Below, piece by piece: positions 27,625 through 36,689 of a stretch of DNA of 64,000 nt. Within the stretch, counting starts at the first letter, position 1, and each line of letters opens with the position of its first letter. The notes beneath the pieces are model-generated. The model did not search any database, was not told the DNA's origin, and saw only the letters and a list, made by a program, of their open reading frames with translations. The DNA is from Nitrospira sp. GTDB lineage: Bacteria > Nitrospirota > Nitrospiria > Nitrospirales > Nitrospiraceae. The translations under genes and the position numbers were made by a program. The stretch is taken from assembly GCA_018242765.1 (NCBI GenBank), contig JAFEBH010000001.1:1-64000 (forward strand), given 5' to 3'.

Positions 27625-29031
27625 TTATTTCGCTAACGATCGAATGTAATGGATCAATTGCCAGACCTGCTCATCCGGCAACCCTCCAAAGGCCGTCATG
27701 CCGGTCCCTGGAGAGCCATTCTTGATGATCCAGAACAACTGGCCATCCGAAATCTCCCGCATCATCGCACCACAGGTAAAGTTTCGTGGCGGCGGCACGA
27801 GCGCAGCACCCATCAACCCCTTCCCGTCACCCTGTTCTCCATGGCACATCACACAGGCGATGGGCTGTGCCGTTCTCAAAAACAATTCCTTGCCTGCTCG
27901 AACTGTCCCTGCAGAGGCAGGAACCGGATTCGTTTTGGTCAGGTAGTCGTCAGGCGCCTTGGCTGTCTTACGCGGCTGTACACAGGCGCCACTCGGTCCA
28001 CTTCCCGTCGAAGCAGCGACCTCCGGGATTCCCTTAAACGTTACTTGTAAATAGGCGATGACATCCGCCACGCCCTGTTGGCCGATCGTGAGCCCCCAGT
28101 AGGGCATGTTGGGTGATTTGCCGACGGCGACTCCGCCATGGTTGATCACGTTATAAAGGTATTCCAGCGGAAGTTTGTCGAACGGCATGTTGGCATGGAT
28201 CGCCGGTTTCGGCTCAAGTCCTGACGCAGCCGGACCATCACCCTTGCCGGTGAAGCCATGGCATTGGGCACAGTATTCTTTATATAAGGTCTTTCCACGG
28301 TCCACGTTCGCGTTCGCGAATTCTTGACTGGTCCAAGGTTCGTAGTACGTGAAGTCTTTGACGCCTTGCACGGCGAGAAATCCGATCACCGCCCGCAATT
28401 GTGCGTCGGTCGCGTCGGCCAGAAATTCACCGGTATGGATGATGAAGTCCTGTGGGTTCTGGCCGAAGCGATACAGCCAGTCCAGGTTGTATCGCTGGCC
28501 GGCATTCTGCAGAGCCGCACTCTGTGGTCCCCCGATAAGTTTGCCGTTTTCCTCGATCGTGTGGCAGCCCAGACAGGCATGGGCTTTATAGGCCGCTGCC
28601 CCGAACTTCACGTCGAACTTCGTGATCTTCGACGGGTCAAACGCTCCGACCGTGACGCGTGGGTCTCGATTATGCTCGGCAAAGTAATCGGCAAGGGCAT
28701 GTGCCTCCGCCTCCGTGACGATCGGGTGCTTAGTCGGAACGTTCGTCAGGTCCCAGAGATAGCCCTTGGCATAGAGCGGAGCCTCCTTCCCGGTCAGCCA
28801 ACGAATGAGCCACGCCCGTTGATATTTGCTGCCGGCCCATATCAAGTCCGGAGCGTGAAGTTTGAACCGCGATTCCGCGGTGCCTTCCAATCGATGGCAC
28901 TGCACACAGGTCTGCTGGATCAGCTCCTTTGCGCGGGTTTGATCGCTCGCAAGGAGAAGAGGCGGTGGGGCCAGCATCCCAACCAACGCGAAGACCATGG
29001 CTCCGATGACGACTCTCTTTCGCAGATTCAT
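27625..29031 (-). CDS. periplasmic tetraheme cytochrome c
   Basis: A 468-residue secreted cytochrome with four CxxCH motifs: CVQCH shortly after the signal peptide, CLGCH near one third, CAQCH past the middle and CVMCH in the last quarter. Each sits in a class I-like cytochrome module. Helix ends such as VADVIAYLQVTF and QVWQLIHYIRSLA support the modular reading. The signal (VIGAMVFALVGMLAPPPLLLA) makes it periplasmic. ATG 29031 has AAGGGACCGAG upstream; longer upstream frames lack this. Together with two cupredoxin-like genes it probably forms an electron-transfer set, partner unknown. Confidence 0.9.
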   Translation of the reverse strand: MNLRKRVVIGAMVFALVGMLAPPPLLLASDQTRAKELIQQTCVQCHRLEGTAESRFKLHAPDLIWAGSKYQRAWLIRWLTGKEAPLYAKGYLWDLTNVPTKHPIVTEAEAHALADYFAEHNRDPRVTVGAFDPSKITKFDVKFGAAAYKAHACLGCHTIEENGKLIGGPQSAALQNAGQRYNLDWLYRFGQNPQDFIIHTGEFLADATDAQLRAVIGFLAVQGVKDFTYYEPWTSQEFANANVDRGKTLYKEYCAQCHGFTGKGDGPAASGLEPKPAIHANMPFDKLPLEYLYNVINHGGVAVGKSPNMPYWGLTIGQQGVADVIAYLQVTFKGIPEVAASTGSGPSGACVQPRKTAKAPDDYLTKTNPVPASAGTVRAGKELFLRTAQPIACVMCHGEQGDGKGLMGAALVPPPRNFTCGAMMREISDGQLFWIIKNGSPGTGMTAFGGLPDEQVWQLIHYIRSLAK

Positions 29032-29895
29032 ACTCGGTCCCTTTCTCGGTGGTGAATTCAATCGCCGGACCCCGGACTGTAACGATGTCGGCATGTCGAC
29101 CACGTCCTGACTATTCAACACAGTTTCCCAAGCAAGCATCAGTCCACTTCCGTGAAGTCTCTAACTCATTTGCTACCCCTTGTGAGACTGTCCAGCAAAA
29201 AAGGATTCGCCAATCAGATTGGCCATCAGCCGGCTTATTTATGTGTCCGGTGTCTCTTTTTGCTACAGCCGGCACTGGTGGCCTGTCGCATTGTTCCCCA
29301 ACCCTGGCGACCTTCCCCGGCGATATCACTGCCCACTCTGAGCGGTCTCATGGAAGCACGTAAAATGGAGATCAGATCGGCTCTGGCGTAGGCTTTGCTG
29401 GGTATTGGGGCAGGAGAGTAATTAGGTCATGTCAAGTAGACGGTACAGACTCATGTGAAAGAAGGAGGTTCCGCCGCAAGCTGATCGAGATCAGCAATGA
29501 ATCGCCGACGAGTAGTAAGAATGCCGTGGTTCAAGGAATTACCAAGGCATCCAGGCCGTTCATGGTATCAAGGTGACATGGGTGAAGGGAGAACAGGTTG
29601 TGGTTGAAAATATGAAGGTCTCCTTAGTATTGTATGCGGCGGATTAGGAAGAGATGTTCGTGTGGGATCCACAAGTGGCCAGCTGTTGACCAGGTGCTGG
29701 AGTGTTGCTTTACCTCGCGCAGCGATGATCTGTGCGGTAATGAGTAGGTGCCGTTTCCTCATCTGTGGCCGTGCGGGCTTGCAGTTTCAAATGTCGGTGG
29801 GGTAGACAACGCCTGAGAGTCCCTTCACGGCGATCCCGATGGGTTTCCAAGAATTGTTCCACGGTTTTTCCACGGTTTACTGACAGGAGATAGGT
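29032..29895. other. long intergenic stretch without a visible gene
   Basis: About 860 bases between the divergent tetraheme cytochrome and DUF5989 genes. All short open frames here have atypical residue composition and no recognisable motif. AGAAGGAGG at 29461-29469 resembles a ribosome site, but the frame following it is short. The stretch should hold divergent promoters. Confidence 0.4.
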
Positions 29896-30048
29896 ATGAG
29901 TGGATTTCTGGTAGAGCTCTGGGCCTTTATGAAGGAACGAAAAGCATTTTGGCTGTTACCGATCCTGGCTGTGCTGCTCTTGTTTGGGTCATTGATCGTA
30001 TTCACGCAAGGGTCTGCTGTGGCGCCCTTCATTTACACCCTGTTCTAG
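29896..30048 (+). CDS. small membrane protein, DUF5989 family
   Basis: A 50-residue protein beginning MSGFLVELWAFMKERKAFWL, followed by one hydrophobic helix (LPILAVLLLFGSLIVF) and ending in PFIYTLF. This pattern (short amphipathic start, KERKAFWLLP, one helix) is that of the DUF5989 family, typically encoded beside SxtN-like carbamoyltransferases and SxtJ proteins. That is the context here. The ATG follows AGGAGATAGGT. Role in the cassette is unknown. A membrane subunit or anchor is a guess. Confidence 0.8.
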   Translation: MSGFLVELWAFMKERKAFWLLPILAVLLLFGSLIVFTQGSAVAPFIYTLF

Positions 30049-30344
30049 CCCGTATGATTCATGAACGTCTCGACTGCAACCGCCAATATGATGTTGCAGC
30101 ACAAGCCGAGCCACACTCAAATTGTAGGCCAACGATTTCGCTGCTGCAATGTGATTGTAGACGGTGGCACGGGCTAGCCTGGTTTGGCCAGGCAGGCTCG
30201 TCTCTCATGACTCTGAGTCGGCGGATGGGCACAAGCCGTCGTGAATAGTGCGGGCGAGGGATTTGAATGGGAGACCGGCAGCATCATTCTCTCCCGAGAA
30301 CGGTCAGTCTCAAGCCGCGTTCAAGAAAAGCCTAGGAGTCGTTT

Positions 30345-32189
30345 GTGACCTACATTCTTGGTATTTCGGCTTTCTATCATGACAGCGCGGCCTGTCTGAT
30401 CCGTGACGGCGACATCGTGGCCGCTGCCCAGGAGGAGCGGTTTACGCGAAAGAAACACGATCCACATTTTCCCTCCCATGCCGTGGCGTACTGTTTACGG
30501 GAGGGGGGAATTCATCTGAAAGATCTCCGATATATCGTCTTCTATGACAAACCGTTGGTGAAATTCGAACGGCTGCTCGAAACCTACTTGGCCTTTGCGC
30601 CGATCGGCCTTCAATCATTTGTGGCAGCCATGCCGGTGTGGCTGAAGGAGAAGCTCTTTCTGCGGAATCTCCTCGGGAAAGAGTTTCTGGCCCTGGCGCC
30701 GGATCTGACACAGGCCACGCTTCCGCCGTTGTTATTCGGAGAACACCACGAATCGCATGCCGCCTCGGCATTCTATCCGTCGCCCTACGAGAAGGCGGTT
30801 GTTCTGTGCATGGATGGTGTAGGGGAATGGGCCACCACGTCGGCGTGGCTGGGTGACGGAAACGCCCTGACCCCCCTGTGGGAAATTCCGTTTCCCCATT
30901 CACTGGGGCTGCTCTACTCCGCGTTTACCTACTACACTGGCTTCAAGGTCAATTCAGGAGAGTACAAGGTGATGGGGTTGGCCCCCTATGGGGAACCCAA
31001 GTATGTCAAGGCGATTTATGACCATCTCCTCGATCTCAAACCGGACGGCACGTTTCGGTTGAATATGGAGTATTTTAACTACTGTACCGGGTTGACCATG
31101 ACGGGGAACAAGTTTGATGAGGTGTTCGGCGGGCCACCACGGAAACCTGAGAGTCAATTGACCCAGCGGGAGATGGATCTGGCCCGCTCAGTCCAGGAGG
31201 TGACCGAGGAAGTGATGTTACGTGTCACGCGAACTCTGCACCAGGAAACCGGAGTCGAGCATCTCTGCATGGCGGGTGGTGTGGCGCTCAACTGTGTCGG
31301 CAATGGGCGAATCTTACGAGAAGGTCCATTCAAAGGGATCTGGATCCAGCCCGCAGCGGGAGATGCGGGAGGCGCGGTGGGTGCCGCACTGAGCGCCTGG
31401 CATGGCTACGAGAACCAACCTCGCCGTGCCACCGGGATTGACCGGATGCAGGGGAGTTATTTAGGCCCCAAGCATACCAATGACGAAATTGAATCATTCC
31501 TCAAACAGGTCGAGGCGCCGTATGAATTACTCGGCGACGACCAGCTCTATCGCCGACTTGCGACAGATCTCGCTGACGGCAAGGTGGTCGGTTGGTTACA
31601 GGGGCGCATGGAGTTTGGCCCTCGTGCACTCGGCGGCCGAAGCATCCTTGGAGACGCCAGAAACACGAAAATGCAATCAGTGATGAACCTCAAGATCAAG
31701 TATCGAGAATCCTTTCGGCCGTTCGCACCCTCGGTCTTGCGAGAACGTGTCTCGGATTTTTTTGAAATGAATACGGACAGTCCCTACATGCTGCTGGTGG
31801 CGCCGGTGCAGCCCAAGCGACGGCTCCCCTTGCCTCCAGGTCGCTCAGATTTGTGGGGGATTGATCTCTTGAATGTTCCTCGATCCGATGTGCCGGCGAT
31901 TACGCATCTGGACTATTCTGCTCGGATCCAAACGGTACATGAAGAGACCAATCCCCGATACTATCGCCTTCTGAAGGCGTTTGAGGCGCACACCGGCTAT
32001 CCCGTTCTCGTCAACACCTCCTTCAATGTTCGCGGAGAACCCATTGTCTGCGCCCCTGAGGATGCCTATCGCTGCTTCATGCGAACGGAGATGGATGTGC
32101 TGGTCTTAGAGAATTGCGTGCTCTACAAGACACAGCAGAGGCCGCTGGAGACGGATACGAATTGGCAAAAAGAATTTGAGCTCGATTAG
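30345..32189 (+). CDS. NodU/CmcH-family carbamoyltransferase
   Basis: A 614-residue O-carbamoyltransferase of the NodU/CmcH/TobZ/SxtI type. The N-terminal Kae1-like domain starts ILGISAFYHDSAACLIRDG and contains the metal-binding GEHHESHAASAFYPSP. GGVALNCVGNGRI is the substrate/AMP segment. The C-terminal YrdC-like end includes GRMEFGPRALGGRSILGD and YPVLVNTSFNVRGEPIV. It transfers carbamoyl from carbamoyl-phosphate via an adenylate to a hydroxyl of a sugar or natural product. GTG start at 30345 with AGGAG 9 bases upstream. The DUF5989, SxtJ and SGNH neighbours define a recurring cassette. The acceptor here is unknown. Confidence 0.93.
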   Translation: MTYILGISAFYHDSAACLIRDGDIVAAAQEERFTRKKHDPHFPSHAVAYCLREGGIHLKDLRYIVFYDKPLVKFERLLETYLAFAPIGLQSFVAAMPVWLKEKLFLRNLLGKEFLALAPDLTQATLPPLLFGEHHESHAASAFYPSPYEKAVVLCMDGVGEWATTSAWLGDGNALTPLWEIPFPHSLGLLYSAFTYYTGFKVNSGEYKVMGLAPYGEPKYVKAIYDHLLDLKPDGTFRLNMEYFNYCTGLTMTGNKFDEVFGGPPRKPESQLTQREMDLARSVQEVTEEVMLRVTRTLHQETGVEHLCMAGGVALNCVGNGRILREGPFKGIWIQPAAGDAGGAVGAALSAWHGYENQPRRATGIDRMQGSYLGPKHTNDEIESFLKQVEAPYELLGDDQLYRRLATDLADGKVVGWLQGRMEFGPRALGGRSILGDARNTKMQSVMNLKIKYRESFRPFAPSVLRERVSDFFEMNTDSPYMLLVAPVQPKRRLPLPPGRSDLWGIDLLNVPRSDVPAITHLDYSARIQTVHEETNPRYYRLLKAFEAHTGYPVLVNTSFNVRGEPIVCAPEDAYRCFMRTEMDVLVLENCVLYKTQQRPLETDTNWQKEFELD

Positions 32190-32201
32190 GGAGACGGCGA
32201 A

Positions 32202-32606
32202 ATGGACGGAACCGGGCAACAGCCTACGGTAAAAGACTTGCGGAACTTTGGCCTGCTCGTGGGCGGGGTGTTTTCGGTGATCGGACTCTGGCCGATTGTG
32301 TTTCGAGGTGAATCGCCAAGATTGTGGGCTCTGGTGGTCGGTGGGGCGCTGATGATGCTCGGCGGGATCGCCCCGCGCAGTTTGAAACAGATTCATGCGG
32401 GGTGGATGAGGGTCGGCCATGTGCTCGGAGCCATCAATACGAAGATCATACTCGGGCTCATTTATTATCTGTTGATTGTCCCAATGGGGATGGTGATGCG
32501 GTGGTTGGGCAAAGACTCAATGCATCGCACACTTGATCGAGATGTCAGTACATATCGGGTCGTGCGATCTCCACGGCCTCGGCAGCATATGCGCAACCAA
32601 TTTTAA
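32202..32606 (+). CDS. SxtJ-like membrane protein
   Basis: A 134-residue protein with three hydrophobic segments: FGLLVGGVFSVIGLWPIVF, LWALVVGGALMMLGGIAP and IILGLIYYLLIVPMGMVM. The middle helix is followed by RSLKQIHAGWMRVGHVLGAIN. This is the SxtJ family pattern, named from the saxitoxin clusters but widespread next to carbamoyltransferases. It starts 13 bases after the carbamoyltransferase stop, so the two are cotranscribed. Function unknown; a membrane partner of the carbamoylation step is likely. Confidence 0.85.
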   Translation: MDGTGQQPTVKDLRNFGLLVGGVFSVIGLWPIVFRGESPRLWALVVGGALMMLGGIAPRSLKQIHAGWMRVGHVLGAINTKIILGLIYYLLIVPMGMVMRWLGKDSMHRTLDRDVSTYRVVRSPRPRQHMRNQF

Positions 32607-32853
32607 TGAGTTGTTGAACAGGTCCCCGAACGTTGTTCTGGGCTTGTGCAGCGGCGAGCTGTGCCCCAACACAGGGGCTTGAGCTGGATGTCGATAGAAT
32701 CGTTCATCGAGACGACGCTCAGGCTATCTCGGGTATGCAGAACTCAGAGTGTATCCTGGGACTTCGGGTTCTGTTTCTACGAAGCGGGCTACATTTGCGT
32801 AGTGGGGTTCCCCTGACCCAACCCGATGTGTCAGGTCATCATCTCGGAGGCTC

Positions 32854-34269
32854 ATGACGCCCAACAACCATCCGCGCGAACAGACAGGGCTGCTGCTCAC
32901 CTGCCTTTTCCTGTGGGAATTGTCGATAGCCGTGATGGCCGTGGCGATATCCATGAACGGGGATCGTTCATGGGCGTTGTTCATCACCAGTCAAGCCGGG
33001 TGGGTCTTTCTGCTGGCGTTGGGGATAGGGGGCCTTACCACGGCCGTGATCATTCGTCAGTATGTCACCAGCCGTCGAGTGGGATCTTCCCACTTCCGTC
33101 TTACCGTGACCATGAATCTCATCATGGTCCTGGTCGTACTCCTGACGGGTGAGGTCACCGTTCGGCTGGGCACCACCATCGTGCGAGACGGTGAGGAATG
33201 GCGGTGGCGGGTGCTGCTTCCGAGGAACTGGGAGCAGGTGGCAGCGTTCTATCGGCAGCTCCTCACGAGTGGCGGGGGACGACGCCTGTCCTACCTCACG
33301 TATGATGACGTCATGGGATGGACCTTGGGTCCCAACCGAAAGAGCGCAAACGGGCTGTACTATTCCAGCGCGGAGGGGATCCGCGCGTCGAGGGAAGGCG
33401 TTTCGTTTGCCAAAGCTTCGGCGAAGACGCGGATTGCGCTGGTGGGGGATTCGTTTACGTTTGGGGATAACGTGCCGTATGAAGAGAGTTGGGGCTATCT
33501 CTTGGAGAAGGCCTTGGGGCCTGAGTTTGAGGTGTTGAACTTCGGCGTGAGCGGCTATGCCGTTGATCAGGCGTATCTGCGCTACGAAAAAGATGTTCGT
33601 CCCTGGCACCCGAAGCTCGTCATCTTCGGCTTCATCTCGGATGATGTGGAACGGTCCATGCGGCTCTATCACTCGGCCATGACCAGTCGGGAAGGTTGGA
33701 GTGAATTCCCCTTTGCCAAACCGCGTTTCATCCTCCGAGAAGGAACCCTCACACGACTGAATGTGCCTCCGCTGACTCCCGAAGCGCTCTATTCCAAGAA
33801 GTCGATCGATGAGCTTCCTGCCTTACAGTATGATCGGGGTTACCGGCCAGGGGATTGGCAGGTGAGCTGGATGCATCGTTCCTATCTCGCTCGAGTTCTT
33901 CTGACCCTATTGCCTCATTGGGAAACTGTCAGCCTGGATATCTCTGATGAGGCGTTGTTGTCAGTGAACGCTGCGATTTTACAGGCCTTCATAAAGTCGG
34001 CGCAGTCGGAAGGGAGTATCCCTCTGGTGGTGTATTTCCCAGAGAACAATGCGGAGCTTGAGGGACCGCTGAGCCCGCTTCCAATGGGACGACAAGTGCT
34101 TCAGAAGGCCGGGACCTCCTACGCCGATCCGACATCCTGTGTGCAATCTGTGCCCCCTGCGGAGCGGTTCATTCAGGGGGGGTGGCATTATTCACCGCAG
34201 AGTAATGCGCAGGTGGCACGATGTTTGAGGAATGCGGTGCGTGAAGCACTGGCTCTGTCGCCCCATTAA
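32854..34269 (+). CDS. membrane-anchored SGNH/GDSL hydrolase
   Basis: A 471-residue protein. Three N-terminal hydrophobic segments (to about residue 110) precede a periplasmic SGNH domain. Block I is ALVGDSFTFGDNV (catalytic Ser), block II GVSGYAVDQAYLRYE (Gly), block III VIFGFISDDVERS (Asn replaced by Ser/Asp-type residues) and block V near the end GGWHYSPQSNAQVA (His). Such enzymes remove or transfer acyl groups on polysaccharides or lipids. GGAGG 4-5 bases before ATG 32854. It closes the DUF5989/carbamoyltransferase/SxtJ cassette, suggesting the final substrate is an envelope glycan or lipid. This is inference. Confidence 0.85.
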   Translation: MTPNNHPREQTGLLLTCLFLWELSIAVMAVAISMNGDRSWALFITSQAGWVFLLALGIGGLTTAVIIRQYVTSRRVGSSHFRLTVTMNLIMVLVVLLTGEVTVRLGTTIVRDGEEWRWRVLLPRNWEQVAAFYRQLLTSGGGRRLSYLTYDDVMGWTLGPNRKSANGLYYSSAEGIRASREGVSFAKASAKTRIALVGDSFTFGDNVPYEESWGYLLEKALGPEFEVLNFGVSGYAVDQAYLRYEKDVRPWHPKLVIFGFISDDVERSMRLYHSAMTSREGWSEFPFAKPRFILREGTLTRLNVPPLTPEALYSKKSIDELPALQYDRGYRPGDWQVSWMHRSYLARVLLTLLPHWETVSLDISDEALLSVNAAILQAFIKSAQSEGSIPLVVYFPENNAELEGPLSPLPMGRQVLQKAGTSYADPTSCVQSVPPAERFIQGGWHYSPQSNAQVARCLRNAVREALALSPH

Positions 34270-34472
34270 TGAGGAATTGCTCGTTCCATGGCCGACGAGG
34301 GAAACACTCCTGTGATCTTAATCCATGAGATGACTCTCGTGTGCTTGTCATGGGTCGTTAGGGCAGTTGCTTCAAATCTTTAGCCATCTCTTCAGAAGAG
34401 CGTTGTTCGAACCTTGGCTCCTTTTGGTTGCACGTGCAGCGAGGGAGGCGGCGTGAGCTGAGCAACGGGCGG

Positions 34473-35498
34473 TTATTTGTAGGCGATGGCCGCACTGGTC
34501 GGTCCGGCCAGATGGATGACCTCGAATCGGGTGAAGCCGACCTCGCGACACCATCTGCGGAAGTCCGCGCCGGTGTAATCGAACGCGTCGCCGAATTCGA
34601 TGAGCATATTAAGAGACATCAGCAGCCCTTGCACGTTTTCCCGGCGGGCATCGTCGATCAACGCTTCAATGGCGACCAGCGCTCCACCGGGTGGCAGGGC
34701 TCCGTAGGCTGATCGGATCAAGTGCATCTTTTTCTCCAGATTCCAGTCGTGCAGGATCATGCCCATCGTAATGAGGTCGGCCTTCGGCAGCTGGTCCTTG
34801 AAGAAGTCGCCGGATGCCGTGGTTATGCGATGTTCTAACCCAGCCGCGGCAATGTGTTTCTTCGCGATCGGTTCCACCACGGGCAGGTCGAAGCTGACGC
34901 ATTGTAGATGTGAGTGGCGCTTTGCCGCTTCAACGCTGAGCAGACCGGTGGCACCACCGACATCGCAAAGGGTTCTGAATTTCGAGAAGTCAAACTTCTC
35001 GGCGAAGGCCTCGAAGTTGATGCGGGAAATCCCGGTCATTGCGCCCATAAATTGTTCCAGCCTGGATGGGTCTGAATAGAGTTTTTCAAACATCCCTTTC
35101 TGGCCGTGGTTGATCTCGTTCTGTGGTCGCCCTGTTCGTAATGCGTCAGGCAGGTCGTTCCAAAATCGGAACAGCCGCGCGTTGAGCATGACGAGAATGC
35201 CCCCGATGTAGCGTGGACTCGTTGCATCGAGGAACATTGCGCCTTCGGGTGTATTGACATATGTGGCATGTGACCCGTCACCGTCACGGTCAAGAAACTT
35301 CATGGCCACCAGCGCATCAAAGAAGTCGGGATCGGCACGTGGATGAAACTGTAATGCCTGACATAATTCTGTTCCGGTTAGACAACGATTGCCCAGCTTC
35401 GTGAATAGACCAACCTCAACGGCTGTGAGTAAAACCTTCGAGTTCCAGAAGCTGAAAGCCGTCTGCAAGATGGACGAGGGACTTGGAGAATGGCTCAT
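34473..35498 (-). CDS. SAM-dependent O-methyltransferase (CrtF/AcrF-like, winged-helix dimer type)
   Basis: A 341-residue class I methyltransferase. The N-terminal winged-helix dimerisation domain has AFSFWNSKVLLTAVEVGLFTKL. The Rossmann SAM-binding part has FRTLCDVGGATGLLSVEAAK (motif I), then GDFFKDQLPKADLITMGMILHDW, the family signature with the catalytic HDW, and PPGGALVAIEALID. Closest types are hydroxyneurosporene methyltransferase and polyketide O-methyltransferases. The substrate here is not indicated. It follows a 127-residue unknown gene by 75 bases on the same strand. Confidence 0.88.
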   Translation of the reverse strand: MSHSPSPSSILQTAFSFWNSKVLLTAVEVGLFTKLGNRCLTGTELCQALQFHPRADPDFFDALVAMKFLDRDGDGSHATYVNTPEGAMFLDATSPRYIGGILVMLNARLFRFWNDLPDALRTGRPQNEINHGQKGMFEKLYSDPSRLEQFMGAMTGISRINFEAFAEKFDFSKFRTLCDVGGATGLLSVEAAKRHSHLQCVSFDLPVVEPIAKKHIAAAGLEHRITTASGDFFKDQLPKADLITMGMILHDWNLEKKMHLIRSAYGALPPGGALVAIEALIDDARRENVQGLLMSLNMLIEFGDAFDYTGADFRRWCREVGFTRFEVIHLAGPTSAAIAYK

Positions 35499-35573
35499 AC
35501 GAATGTGATCTCTCGATTGCGGTGATACACCACCGGGGAGAATTCTGCTCAGTGATGCACTGATGTTTTACGA

Positions 35574-35957
35574 TTAAACATCAACGAGCATGCCGCAGAG
35601 ATTGATGAACACCCGTACGTTTCCTGTCGTGTCTTTGCGCGCGACGGATACAATCAGGTCGGACTTCGGGTCTGCATAGAGCATGATTTCCTGGCTCCCA
35701 AAATACCTTATGGGAAATTCAGGCTCGGCTATTTCCGCAATGCCAGTGAGGGCAATCGGATAGACGCCGAGGACTGATTTCGTCGTCACTTGCACGGCGT
35801 AGAAGAGAGGCTGGTTCGGATGCCCAAAGCCATTGATGCCGAGAAATTTCACGTCGAATCGTTTTCGGGTAGGAACCGTACACACGACGACATCCTTCAC
35901 GCTGTCTCCGGCACTCAGATTGACGGCTGCTCCAGTTTGAAAAGGTCTTTGTGCCAT
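35574..35957 (-). CDS. hypothetical beta-rich protein
   Basis: A 127-residue protein with no signal peptide or membrane helix. Alternating polar/hydrophobic strands (VVVCTVPTRKRFDVKFLGIN, FYAVQVTTKSVLGVYPIAL, DLIVSVARKDTTGNVRVFIN) suggest an all-beta fold. I do not recognise the family. ATG 35957 has AGGAG 9 bases upstream. An ATG three codons earlier overlaps the ribosome site and is unlikely. It may share a transcript with the downstream methyltransferase gene. Confidence 0.6.
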   Translation of the reverse strand: MAQRPFQTGAAVNLSAGDSVKDVVVCTVPTRKRFDVKFLGINGFGHPNQPLFYAVQVTTKSVLGVYPIALTGIAEIAEPEFPIRYFGSQEIMLYADPKSDLIVSVARKDTTGNVRVFINLCGMLVDV

Positions 35958-35966
35958 GCGGGTCAT

Positions 35967-36689
35967 CTCCTATTACGATTGAAGAACCGAAGAGGGAAAA
36001 TTTGGGAGTGCACAATGAGAAGACGTCTCACTCAGGGGTGAGCGTACGAGGGAGGGGAGGGAGAGTCAAGTGAAGAGGGCCGAGTTTCTCAATCCGATTT
36101 TGCCGATTTGTTTGTGTTGGTATCAAGAATCCCAACGTCGGCTGTGAAACCGTCATCCTGTTGGATCAGGGAGACGCGAAGCACCTCACGTTTCGTCGAC
36201 TGAAATATTCGCTGGGTAGGCCATGAGTACAGCGTCGTCTCCCACTACGTGCTGAGCCTCGCGGTCCAAGCGGTATATTCGGCTTATGATTGTGAACTTG
36301 TGGTCTTGGCGAAAGATTTGCGAGCTCCTTGGTTACGGTCAATCCTCAAAACATTCTCCACTGTAACCGTCTTACCGTCAGCATTTGTGAGATGAGTGCC
36401 ATGAAATGGCAGGATGTTGCGGAGGGCACCGGCTCGCATACAGGTCCTATGCGTAAAGGTATTCGCCCCTATTGGCTCTGACCCGATGTGCATGCGTCGC
36501 TTCGCGGTGCGGGACTTCGACCCGACTTGTGATGCGACAGGGACTCTCCATCTGCTGTGAATTCGGGACAGCATTCACGATTTCCAATTGAAACCTTCCA
36601 CGAGGTTCAACCAGTCTCATAAGAATCTACTGGGTTCAAGCTTCAGGAGGAGTAGGGCGGGTTCGAAACTGAGCAATGTGCTTGTCAAT
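35967..36689. other. 723-base interval without a convincing gene
   Basis: Between the unknown beta-rich protein and the radical SAM gene, both on the minus strand. The longest open frame (36284-36574, minus) has a biased composition and no motif, and I do not call it. A GC-rich purine stretch lies at 36048-36068. The interval should hold the promoter of the 35957 gene and the end of the radical SAM transcript. No intrinsic terminator was recognised. Confidence 0.4.

Noticed and set aside
29049..29391. Coding frames of 80-104 codons upstream of the DUF5989 gene
   Set aside because: Overlapping frames on both strands with similar length, no start signals and no motif.
36284..36574. 96-codon minus-strand open frame in the long gap
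   Set aside because: Biased composition, no ribosome site, no recognisable motif; likely chance.
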